NCBI GenBank assembly: GCA_002414905.1
Contig: DIAY01000140.1
Coordinates: forward strand, 1-50,232
DNA length: 50,232 nt
From: Holophagales bacterium UBA5066
GTDB taxonomy: Bacteria > Acidobacteriota > Thermoanaerobaculia > UBA5066
Direction: 5' to 3'
Shown: positions 43,899 to 50,232 of the stretch, in pieces
How positions within the stretch are numbered: the stretch's first letter is position 1
Layout: each line of letters opens with the position of its first letter
Notes under the pieces: generated by a model
What the model was told of the DNA's origin: nothing
The model's input: only the letters and a program-made list of their open reading frames with translations
The model's database searches: none
Translations under genes and position numbers: made by a program

Positions 43899-44969
43899 GT
43901 GCGGGTCCTGGTCGTCGAAGATTCGGCCTACCAGCGGCTGAGGATCGTCGAAGCCCTCCGCGGCGTCGCGGGGGTCTCGGACGTCGAGGCCGTCGGAACG
44001 GGCGAGGAGGCGATCCGCCGCCTCCTGACCCACGGGTTCGGCCTCGTGACCCTCGACCTCGGCCTTCCGGGAATGGGCGGTCACGCCGTGCTGCGCTGGA
44101 TCATGGCGAACCGGCCCCTGCCGGTCGTCGTGATCTCGTCCGACCGGGAGGAGCGAAACGCCCTGGCGGCGCTGGAGGCGGGCGCCCTCGACGTCCTCGG
44201 AAAGGCCGGAGCCCAGCCCGAGAGCCTCGCACGATGGAGAAAGAGGCTGGCCGACGTCGTCGAAGGGGCGCGGAGTCTCTCGATGGAAAGCCTCCTCCGG
44301 CGGTCGGCCGCCCGTGCTTCCGGGCTGCCGGCGAGCAGTTCCGTTCCGCGACCGGCTCGTCTCCTGCCCGCCGAGGGCGAGCCCGCAGGCCTCGTCGTCG
44401 CCGCCTCGACAGGAGGTCCCCCGGCCCTGAGAGAGCTCTTCCTGGGCCTTTCTCCCCGGATCGCGGTGGTCGCCGTTGCGCAACACATGCCGGCTCCCTT
44501 CACGAAGTCCCTCGCCCAGCGGCTTTCGTCCGGAACTCCCTGGGACGTGCGCGAGGCGGTAAGCGGCGCGGAAGCGATTCCGGGCGTCGTCTGGATCGCG
44601 CCGGGAGGAGGCCACCTCGAGTTCGTTCGGCACAAGAGCGACCGCCTCGTCCTGAACGTTGCCCCGCACGGGCCATCGATGAAGTGGTGCCCCTCCGCCG
44701 ACGTCCTCTTCGATTCTGCCGCATCGGTCTTCGGCGCTCGCCTCGTCGGCGTCGTCCTGACCGGCATGGGGGACGACGGTGCGGAGGGAAGCCGCGCGAT
44801 TGCCGCCGTGGGAGGGAGCGTCTTCTGCGAGTCCCGCGAGTCGGCCGTGATCTGCGGAATGCCGGACGCCGCGGCACGTGCCGTCCCCGAGGCTCTGCGG
44901 TTCGCGCTTCTGAGACTCCCCGCCGAGATCGAAAGACGCCTCGACGAGCTCTCGCGTCCCCGCGTGTAG
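43899..44969 (+). CDS. cheB: CheB-type methylesterase response regulator
   Basis: A 356-aa two-domain protein. The receiver domain has Asp53 in TLDLGLPGMGG. The methylesterase/deamidase domain has catalytic Ser170 (ASTGGPPAL), His196 (AQHMPAPF) and Asp293 (TGMGDDG). It removes methyl groups added by CheR. GTG start at 43899, 4 nt after the cheR stop. It is the last gene of the chemosensory operon. Confidence 0.93.
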   Translation: MRVLVVEDSAYQRLRIVEALRGVAGVSDVEAVGTGEEAIRRLLTHGFGLVTLDLGLPGMGGHAVLRWIMANRPLPVVVISSDREERNALAALEAGALDVLGKAGAQPESLARWRKRLADVVEGARSLSMESLLRRSAARASGLPASSSVPRPARLLPAEGEPAGLVVAASTGGPPALRELFLGLSPRIAVVAVAQHMPAPFTKSLAQRLSSGTPWDVREAVSGAEAIPGVVWIAPGGGHLEFVRHKSDRLVLNVAPHGPSMKWCPSADVLFDSAASVFGARLVGVVLTGMGDDGAEGSRAIAAVGGSVFCESRESAVICGMPDAAARAVPEALRFALLRLPAEIERRLDELSRPRV

Positions 44970-45002
44970 CGCGCGGCGGCTCCCGGGGACGGTGCCGGTT
45001 GC

Positions 45003-45008
45003 TACACT
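45003..45008 (+). promoter_or_regulatory. candidate -10 box upstream of leuS
   Basis: TACACT ends 12 nt before the leuS ATG at 45021, and no ribosome binding site is seen between them. It is the same TAnACT pattern as at 17236, 33311 and 36197. No -35 box is evident. Confidence 0.35.
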
Positions 45009-45020
45009 GCGGGCCCTGAT

Positions 45021-47492
45021 ATGGACGCACGAGAAGAACGAACCGCTCTCGAGAAGAAGTGGCAGGCGCGCTGGGGCGCCGACCGCGCCGCTTTCGTCGA
45101 CACCCATGATCCGTCATCGAAGGGGACCTACCTCCTCGTCATGCTCCCTTACCCGTCCGGGGACCGCCTCCACGTGGGGCACGCCAGGACCTACTTCCTG
45201 ACCGACGCGCTCCACCGCTACCTCAAGCAGCGGGGGGAGACGGTCTTCTGCCCGATGGGCTGGGACGCGTTCGGCCTTCCCGCCGAGAACTTCGCGATCC
45301 AGCGCGGGATCCCGCCGCGCGAATCGACCCTCGCGAACATCGCGGCGATGAAGGAGCAGTTCGACGGCTGGGGGGTCCTCTACGACTGGACGAAGGAAGT
45401 CACGACGTGTGAGCCGGAGTACTACCGGTGGAACCAGTGGCTCTTCCTCCGGATGGTCGAGAAGGGACTCGCCTACCGCAAGAAGGGAACGGTCAACTGG
45501 TGCCCCTCCTGCCTGACGGTCCTCGCGAACGAGCAGGCTGACGGCGGCACCTGCGAGCGCTGCAAGAGTCCGGTCGAGCAACGCGAGCTCGAGCAGTGGT
45601 TCCTGAAGATCACGGAGTATGCCGAAAGCCTCCTGGCCGGCCTCGACCAGCTCGGGAAATGGTCCGAGAAAGTCCGGGCGATGCAGAGGAACTGGATCGG
45701 CCGTTCCGTCGGCGCGGACCTCGATTTCGACGTGCCGAAGCTGGGCGAGCGGTTGCGCGTCTTCACGACGAGGCCGGACACCGTCTTCGGTGCGACGGCG
45801 ATGATCCTCGCTCCCGAGCACCCGGCGGTTCCGCGCCTCCTCGCGGACCATCCCGACAGGGTCGCGCTCGAGGAGTGGGTGAAGGGCGTGAGGAGCCAGG
45901 ACCGGCTCCAGCGGGAGGCCGAAGGGGCCGAGAAGGACGGGCGGTTCACGGGCGCGTATGCCTTGAACCCGTTCACGGGCGAGGAGATGCCGATCTGGAT
46001 CGCGAACTTCGTCCTCGCCGAGTACGGCACGGGGGCGATCATGGCGGTCCCCGGGCACGACGTGCGCGACCACGAGTTCGCGACGAAATACGGGATCACC
46101 GTGCGCGAGGTCATCCGGCGCCCCGAGGGCGCGGACACGTCGATCACCTGCTGGACCGGCGACGGGGTGATGACCGCGTCCGGGCCATATGACGGGATGA
46201 CCTCTCAGGCCGGGCGCGAGGCGATCGCCGCGGAAGCCGCGAAGCGTGGCATCGGCGGCGCGCGGGTACGCTACCGCCTGCGCGACTGGCTGATCTCGCG
46301 GCAGCGCTACTGGGGCACGCCGATCCCGATGGTGAGGTGTCCCGGCTGCGGCTGGGTCCCCGTGCCGGACAGCCAGCTGCCGGTTCTCCTCCCGAAGGAC
46401 GCTCCCTTCACGGGAAGGGGCGGGAACCCTCTCGAAAAAGTCGAGTCGTTCCTGAAGACCTCGTGCCCGCGCTGCGGTGGCGAGGCGCGCCGCGAGACCG
46501 ACACGATGGACACGTTTTTCGACTCGTCCTGGTACTACCTGAGGTACCTCGACCCGGCGAACGAGAAGGCTCCGTTCGACCCGGCCGTCATCGCGCGCTG
46601 GGCGCCGGTGACGCAGTACATCGGCGGCATCGAGCACGCGATCCTCCACCTCCTCTACGCGCGGTTCTTCGCCCGGGTGATGAAGGACCTCGGCCTCGTC
46701 TCCTTCGAGGAGCCGTTCACGGCCCTCTTCAACCAGGGGATGATCACCCGCATGTCTCCCGGCGGACGCATCGAGAAGATGTCGAAGTCGCGCGGAAACT
46801 CCGTCTCTCTCGATCCGCTCATCGCCGCGAAGGGGGCCGACGCCGTGAGGGCCTACGTCCTCTTCCTCGGTCCTCCCGAATCGGATGCGGAGTGGAGCGA
46901 CGAGCAGATCGTGGGGCCCGAGCGCTTCCTCTACCGCGTGATCGCTCTCGTCGAGGCGCACCTGCGGGCACACGGCACGACTCTGCTCGAGCCCCGGATT
47001 CCGGATTCACCCGCGGCGCGCAGGCGGCACATCGCCATCCGCACGCTGACTCACGATTTCGACGCGTTTTCGTTCCACACTGCCGTGGCGCACCTGATGG
47101 AGTTCTCCCACCACGTCGCGGGACTCGTCGGCGACCCGAAGGCCGATCCCGGAGAGGCGCGGACTTCCGTGCTGACCCTCCTGGCTCTTCTCCACCCCAT
47201 CGCCCCGCACCTGACGGAGGAGCTCCACGAACGGATGGGGGAGACGAAGAGCCTCCTCGTCTCCGGCTGGCCGGCGTTTGACCCGGCCCTCGTGGTGGAG
47301 GAATCCGTGACCATCGCCCTCCAGGTCGGCGGCAAGCTGCGGGGGCAGGCCGTCCTTCCGCGGGGTGCAACCCGCGAGCAGGCGCTGGCCGCCGCCGAAG
47401 GGCAGGCCACCGTCGCGAAGTGGCTCGAAGGAAAAGAACGGCTAAAGGTCGTCTTCGTTCCCGACCGGCTTCTCAATGTCGTGGTGAAGTGA
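45021..47492 (+). CDS. leuS: leucyl-tRNA synthetase
   Basis: A class I synthetase of 823 aa. The HIGH-type motif is HVGH near residue 51, preceded by MLPYPSGDRL. The CP1 editing domain has TTRPDTVFGAT. Zinc-ribbon-like cysteine pairs (CPSC/CERC and CPGCG/CPRCG) and the KMSKS motif in EKMSKSRGN follow, then the anticodon-binding domain. Length and order are normal for bacterial LeuRS. It is coupled to the lipoprotein gene by a GTGA overlap. Confidence 0.96.
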   Translation: MDAREERTALEKKWQARWGADRAAFVDTHDPSSKGTYLLVMLPYPSGDRLHVGHARTYFLTDALHRYLKQRGETVFCPMGWDAFGLPAENFAIQRGIPPRESTLANIAAMKEQFDGWGVLYDWTKEVTTCEPEYYRWNQWLFLRMVEKGLAYRKKGTVNWCPSCLTVLANEQADGGTCERCKSPVEQRELEQWFLKITEYAESLLAGLDQLGKWSEKVRAMQRNWIGRSVGADLDFDVPKLGERLRVFTTRPDTVFGATAMILAPEHPAVPRLLADHPDRVALEEWVKGVRSQDRLQREAEGAEKDGRFTGAYALNPFTGEEMPIWIANFVLAEYGTGAIMAVPGHDVRDHEFATKYGITVREVIRRPEGADTSITCWTGDGVMTASGPYDGMTSQAGREAIAAEAAKRGIGGARVRYRLRDWLISRQRYWGTPIPMVRCPGCGWVPVPDSQLPVLLPKDAPFTGRGGNPLEKVESFLKTSCPRCGGEARRETDTMDTFFDSSWYYLRYLDPANEKAPFDPAVIARWAPVTQYIGGIEHAILHLLYARFFARVMKDLGLVSFEEPFTALFNQGMITRMSPGGRIEKMSKSRGNSVSLDPLIAAKGADAVRAYVLFLGPPESDAEWSDEQIVGPERFLYRVIALVEAHLRAHGTTLLEPRIPDSPAARRRHIAIRTLTHDFDAFSFHTAVAHLMEFSHHVAGLVGDPKADPGEARTSVLTLLALLHPIAPHLTEELHERMGETKSLLVSGWPAFDPALVVEESVTIALQVGGKLRGQAVLPRGATREQALAAAEGQATVAKWLEGKERLKVVFVPDRLLNVVVK

Positions 47493-48007
47493 AGGGTCGG
47501 GCGGCGCTCGCCGCGCTCCTCGCGGTCGCCCTCCACGGATGTGGTTACGCGCTCGTCGGAACGGGGCGCGGGATCCTTCCCGAGGGGACGAGCTCCGTTT
47601 TCGTCGAGACGTTCGTCAACGAGACTCCCCGCGTCGGGCTCGAGCAGCGGCTCACTGACGCCGTCCTGAGGGAACTGGCCAGCCGGGCTCGTCTCTCCCC
47701 GGTCCCCGATCGCTCGGCAGCGGACGTCGAGATCTCGGGGCGAATCCTCTCGTACCAGGTGAATCCGGTGCGATTCGACGATCAGGGCCGGGCGCTGGAG
47801 TACGAGATCGCCGTTCTGGCCCGCGTGCGCCTCACGGACCGGAAGACGGAAAAGGCGCTCTTCGACAACCCTTCGTTCCTCTTCCGGCAGCCCTACCCGG
47901 TCGCCGCCACGAGCGCGAGCTACGTGGACATCGAGAATGCTGCCATCGAGGCGATGGCGCGCCCGTTCGCGCGGAGCCTCGTCACGACGATTCTCGAAGG
48001 CTTCTGA
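47489..48007 (+). CDS. lptE: LptE-like outer-membrane assembly lipoprotein
   Basis: A 172-aa lipoprotein whose signal peptide ends in a lipobox with Cys18 (ALHGC). The mature part, beginning CGYALVGTG, matches the small beta-alpha fold of LptE/RlpB, the plug of the LPS transporter LptD. leuS-lptE adjacency is a familiar Gram-negative pairing. GTG at 47489 overlaps the leuS stop as GTGA. It implies that lipopolysaccharide or a similar glycolipid is exported. Confidence 0.82.
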   Translation: MKGRAALAALLAVALHGCGYALVGTGRGILPEGTSSVFVETFVNETPRVGLEQRLTDAVLRELASRARLSPVPDRSAADVEISGRILSYQVNPVRFDDQGRALEYEIAVLARVRLTDRKTEKALFDNPSFLFRQPYPVAATSASYVDIENAAIEAMARPFARSLVTTILEGF

Positions 48008-48029
48008 CGACGCCGGACGGAAACACTCG

Positions 48030-48085
48030 GGGCCGGGTCACCGGACGAAAGCCCGAAAAGGCTCCACCTCCAGCCGACCCGGCCC
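48030..48085. terminator. inverted repeat between convergent lptE and rpsT
   Basis: GGGCCGGGTC (48030-48039) and GACCCGGCCC (48076-48085) are perfect 10-nt inverted arms. The 36-nt loop contains a second small stem (GGCT/AGCC). It lies between two converging genes and could act as a bidirectional terminator or barrier. There is no T-run on either side, so intrinsic termination would be inefficient. Confidence 0.4.
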
Positions 48086-48111
48086 GGGGGCCCACCGCGG
48101 GGGAAATTGGG

Positions 48112-48375
48112 TCAGCTGGCCTTTGCGGCCGCCTTGTTCGCGCCGGTGGCGAGGCGCGACTTCAGGCGCGCCGCCGTGTTCTTGTGGAGCACGCCCTTGC
48201 GGACGGCCACGTCGAGGCTGGAGGCGGCCTTGGGCAGCAGCTCCTTCGCCTTCTCGGGTGCGGCGGCCCGGGTCGCCTTGACCGTGCGGCGAGTCTGCGT
48301 CCTGACCGCGCGGTTCCGCGCCTTCATTTTGTCGCTCTGGGCGGCACGCTTCTTTGCCTGCTTCGTATTGGCCAT
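48112..48375 (-). CDS. rpsT: 30S ribosomal protein S20
   Basis: An 87-aa, Lys/Arg/Ala-rich three-helix protein that binds 16S rRNA. The start MANTKQAKKRAAQSDKMKAR and the C-terminal KNTAARLKSRL segment are characteristic. AAAGGA lies 5 nt before the ATG. Upstream a GATAAAC element could be a -10 box. The gene is separated from cpoB by 66 bp containing a hairpin. Confidence 0.96.
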   Translation of the reverse strand: MANTKQAKKRAAQSDKMKARNRAVRTQTRRTVKATRAAAPEKAKELLPKAASSLDVAVRKGVLHKNTAARLKSRLATGANKAAAKAS

Positions 48376-48410
48376 CGTGTCCTTTCGATTCGGTGTCTTG
48401 CGTTTATCCC

Positions 48411-48427
48411 TCCGCCTCGCCGGCGGA
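48411..48427 (-). terminator. short hairpin between cpoB and rpsT
   Basis: TCCGCC and GGCGGA form a perfect 6-bp stem with a 5-nt loop, 14 nt beyond the cpoB stop. It could end the tolB-pal-cpoB transcript or sit just upstream of an rpsT promoter. There is no T-run. Confidence 0.3.
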
Positions 48428-48441
48428 AGACGGTCGTGGGG

Positions 48442-49329
48442 TCAGCGGGTATCGGAGCCGAGCGCACGAAGGCGCTGGCGGGCGCTCTTGGCCTCGTCCG
48501 ACGTCGGGTATTCGTGAACGACGAACTGGAGCTGAACGATCGCCTGTGCCTTCTCTCCCAGCTCGAGGTGTGCGAGGCCTTTGCGCAGGTGAGCCGAAGC
48601 GGCCTTCTCGCTCTGAGGGTAGGCCTTCAGGAGGCGTTCGAGCGTCTCCAGCGCCTCGCGCGGCTTCTTCTGGGCCGACCAGCACTCGGCGGCCCAGAAC
48701 AGGGCGTCGTCGGAGAGATCGGTCTTCGGATAGGTCTCGACGTACTCGTCGAAGCCCTGGCGGGCGAGGTCGAATCGGCCCCGCTGATAGTCGCCGAGGG
48801 CCTGGTTGTAGATGTCGGCAGGGCCCGTTCGGCCGGAGGCCGGTTTCTGCGCCGTGGTGACCGGCGCCGGGACGGGAGGAACGGCAGCCTGTGCGCCACC
48901 TGCGTAACCGGGCTCCGCAGCGGCCGGGCCGGAGACTGCGGACGGCGCCGCGGACGTACCGGGGTCCATTCTCGTCTGGGCCTCGGCGATCTGCTGGGAT
49001 AGCTGTCCGAGGCGCCGGTTTGCATCTTCCAGCTTTCCCGCCAGCGTCTGAAGCTCACGCGTGAGCTCGTCGAACCGGGACCCCATGTCCGCGTTGGAGC
49101 GCAGGATCGTGGAGACCTGCTTCGTCAGGTTCTGGTTGAGCTTGTCGACCTCTTCCTTCGAGCTCGACTGCCGGGCGAGGTTGTCGACCTTCTTCTCCAC
49201 GTCTCCAACGTGCCGGTGAAGGCCTTCGATGTCCGTTCCGCTGACACAGCCGGCGAGGGCGGACACGAAGAGAAGCGCCCCCGAAAGGGGGGCGCTCCTC
49301 CGGAGCCTGTCTATCTTTCGGACGGTCAC
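48442..49329 (-). CDS. cpoB: Tol-Pal system lipoprotein CpoB/YbgF-like
   Basis: A 295-aa protein. The signal peptide has a lipobox (LAGC, Cys28), unlike E. coli CpoB, which is a soluble periplasmic protein. A coiled-coil segment occupies about 30-125, a Pro/Ala linker about 130-175, and TPR repeats about 180-290 (YNQALGDYQRGRFDLARQGF, then DALFWAAECWSAQKKPREAL). CpoB links Tol-Pal energy to septal peptidoglycan synthesis. GTG start overlapping the pal stop as GTGA. Confidence 0.88.
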   Translation of the reverse strand: MTVRKIDRLRRSAPLSGALLFVSALAGCVSGTDIEGLHRHVGDVEKKVDNLARQSSSKEEVDKLNQNLTKQVSTILRSNADMGSRFDELTRELQTLAGKLEDANRRLGQLSQQIAEAQTRMDPGTSAAPSAVSGPAAAEPGYAGGAQAAVPPVPAPVTTAQKPASGRTGPADIYNQALGDYQRGRFDLARQGFDEYVETYPKTDLSDDALFWAAECWSAQKKPREALETLERLLKAYPQSEKAASAHLRKGLAHLELGEKAQAIVQLQFVVHEYPTSDEAKSARQRLRALGSDTR

Positions 49330-49883
49330 TTCGCGGTAATGACGAAGTGGCCGCGGCGATTCTGCGACCAGGCGGCCTCGCTCTGGCCTTCGACGAACGG
49401 CCTCTCCTCACCGTAGGAGATCGTCGTAACGCGGCTCGCATCGATCCCGAGCGAGACGAGGTAGTCGCGGGTGGCGTTGGCGCGCTTGTCACCGAGCGCC
49501 ATGTTGTACTTGTTCGAGCCGCGCTCGTCGCAGTGGCCTTCGATCTGGAGCTTCACGGTGGGCCACTTGCGGAGCCACTCGGCATTGCCGGCCATCGCGT
49601 CACGCTGGTCGGTGCGGACGTCGTACTGGTCGTAGTCGAAAAAGACGTCCTTCAGGTAGCCCTTCTTGTTGAGCTCGGCGAGGTCGGCCGGAAGGGTCTC
49701 GACGACGGTTTCGGGAACCGGGGCGACGATGGGGGCCTCAGTCGGAACGGGCACCGGGGCCGGTGCGGGCTCCGCCTTGACTTCGGGCGCCGGGGCGGGG
49801 GCGGGCTTCTTCGTGCAGCAGCCCGCTGTCACGAGCAGGCCGGCGGCGAGGAGAAGACCCACAGACCTGAACGACTTCATCAT
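49326..49883 (-). CDS. pal: peptidoglycan-associated lipoprotein Pal
   Basis: A 185-aa lipoprotein with lipobox VTAGC (Cys22), a Pro/Ala/Glu-rich tether (about 27-62), and an OmpA-type peptidoglycan-binding domain (about 75-185) with IEGHCDERGSNKYNMALGDKRA, the diaminopimelate-binding region. It anchors the outer membrane to the wall and works with TolB. GGAGG precedes the ATG at 49883. A second in-frame ATG follows directly. A good promoter lies at 49939-49967. Confidence 0.94.
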   Translation of the reverse strand: MMKSFRSVGLLLAAGLLVTAGCCTKKPAPAPAPEVKAEPAPAPVPVPTEAPIVAPVPETVVETLPADLAELNKKGYLKDVFFDYDQYDVRTDQRDAMAGNAEWLRKWPTVKLQIEGHCDERGSNKYNMALGDKRANATRDYLVSLGIDASRVTTISYGEERPFVEGQSEAAWSQNRRGHFVITAK

Positions 49884-49938
49884 GATGAGTAACCTCCGAA
49901 TTCGGAAGAGGCGCAGGGAGCCTTTCCCGTTCTTCGCG

Positions 49939-49967
49939 ATTCTATTCGCCCGGCAGCGTCAGGACAA
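49939..49967 (-). promoter_or_regulatory. sigma-70-like promoter for pal-cpoB
   Basis: On the minus strand TTGTCC (49967-49962) and TAGAAT (49944-49939) are separated by 17 nt, about 55 nt before the pal ATG. This would allow pal and cpoB to be transcribed separately from tolB. Confidence 0.5.
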
Positions 49968-49983
49968 CCGCCAATCGACGACC

Positions 49984-50232
49984 TCACTCCGTCGTCCGTT
50001 GCCAGACCGGGTAGCCGTTGTTTCCGGCCGACGTCAGGACCTTGAAGCCCGACCCGTCGATGCCGGCGGAGACGATCTGGGTGGAGCGCCCCCGCTGTAG
50101 CTCCCAAGCGATCCGGGTCCCGTCGGGTGACCAGGAGGGATTCTCGTGCGCACCGGGGCCGTTGGAAATCTGGACCGTCCGGCCCGTCGCCAGATCCAGG
50201 ATGCAGATCTGGAAGTCCCCCTCGTTCCGGCA
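49984..50232 (-). CDS. tolB: TolB, C-terminal fragment cut by the window edge
   Basis: The last 82 residues of a beta-propeller protein, ending at a TGA (49986-49984). The blade motifs GDFQICILDLATGRTVQIS and NPSWSPDGTRIAWE, with a final NGYPVW, are typical of TolB. The following pal and cpoB genes support the call. The 5' part, with signal peptide and N-terminal domain, lies outside the window. Confidence 0.88.
   Translation of the reverse strand, partial: CRNEGDFQICILDLATGRTVQISNGPGAHENPSWSPDGTRIAWELQRGRSTQIVSAGIDGSGFKVLTSAGNNGYPVWQRTTE

Overview
The window is about 50 kb of very GC-rich, densely packed bacterial chromosome with many 1-8 bp start/stop overlaps. No transposase, integrase, phage gene, tRNA, rRNA or CRISPR array was seen. 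It encodes an outer-membrane envelope (tolB-pal-cpoB, LptE-like lipoprotein, Lgt, LspA) and a bactofilin, so the host is Gram-negative. Gene content and base composition fit an Acidobacteriota-like lineage, with Myxococcota or another deltaproteobacterial-type group possible. That placement is an inference; no marker tree could be run.

Bases 212-17238 hold a compact secondary-lipid or polyketide locus. A long-form acyl-CoA dehydrogenase is followed by a 2951-residue iterative synthase of the PUFA-synthase (PfaA-like) superfamily (KS-AT-KS-ACPx4-KR-DH). Then come a single-chain 1857-residue acyl-CoA carboxylase (BC-BCCP-CT, eukaryote-like order) and a Sfp-type phosphopantetheinyl transferase that apparently starts at CTG. 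The locus can plausibly make its extender unit, modify its own carriers and build a chain. It has no enoyl reductase or thioesterase. All four ACP repeats carry Thr where the phosphopantetheine-accepting Ser is expected. This is the strongest candidate for an undescribed system here.

Bases 17250-27341 are a looser region: a bactofilin, a PH-like/zinc-ribbon/membrane protein, remains of a nucleotidyltransferase pair, a GAF-guanylate/adenylate cyclase, a 7-TM GAF histidine kinase, a small exported protein, a cupin with a structured leader, and a protoporphyrinogen-oxidase-like flavoprotein.

Bases 27338-32578 (minus strand) form an ileS-lspA-lgt-rluD operon with 1-4 bp overlaps. Bases 32690-36204 (plus) hold a HAD hydrolase, a Gfo/Idh/MocA oxidoreductase, MTA phosphorylase and a PfkB/adenosine-kinase-like enzyme. 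ribH-nusB and a coupled transglutaminase follow. Bases 38019-44969 are a chemosensory operon (response regulator, CheA, CheW, HEAT-repeat protein, CheR, CheB) without a chemoreceptor. leuS and an LptE-like lipoprotein gene come next, then convergent minus-strand rpsT and tolB-pal-cpoB, with tolB running off the window.

Recurring themes are translational coupling with non-AUG starts (GTGA, TTGA and one CTGA overlap) and a TAnACT box 8-12 nt before several start codons that lack a good ribosome binding site, which suggests leaderless transcripts.
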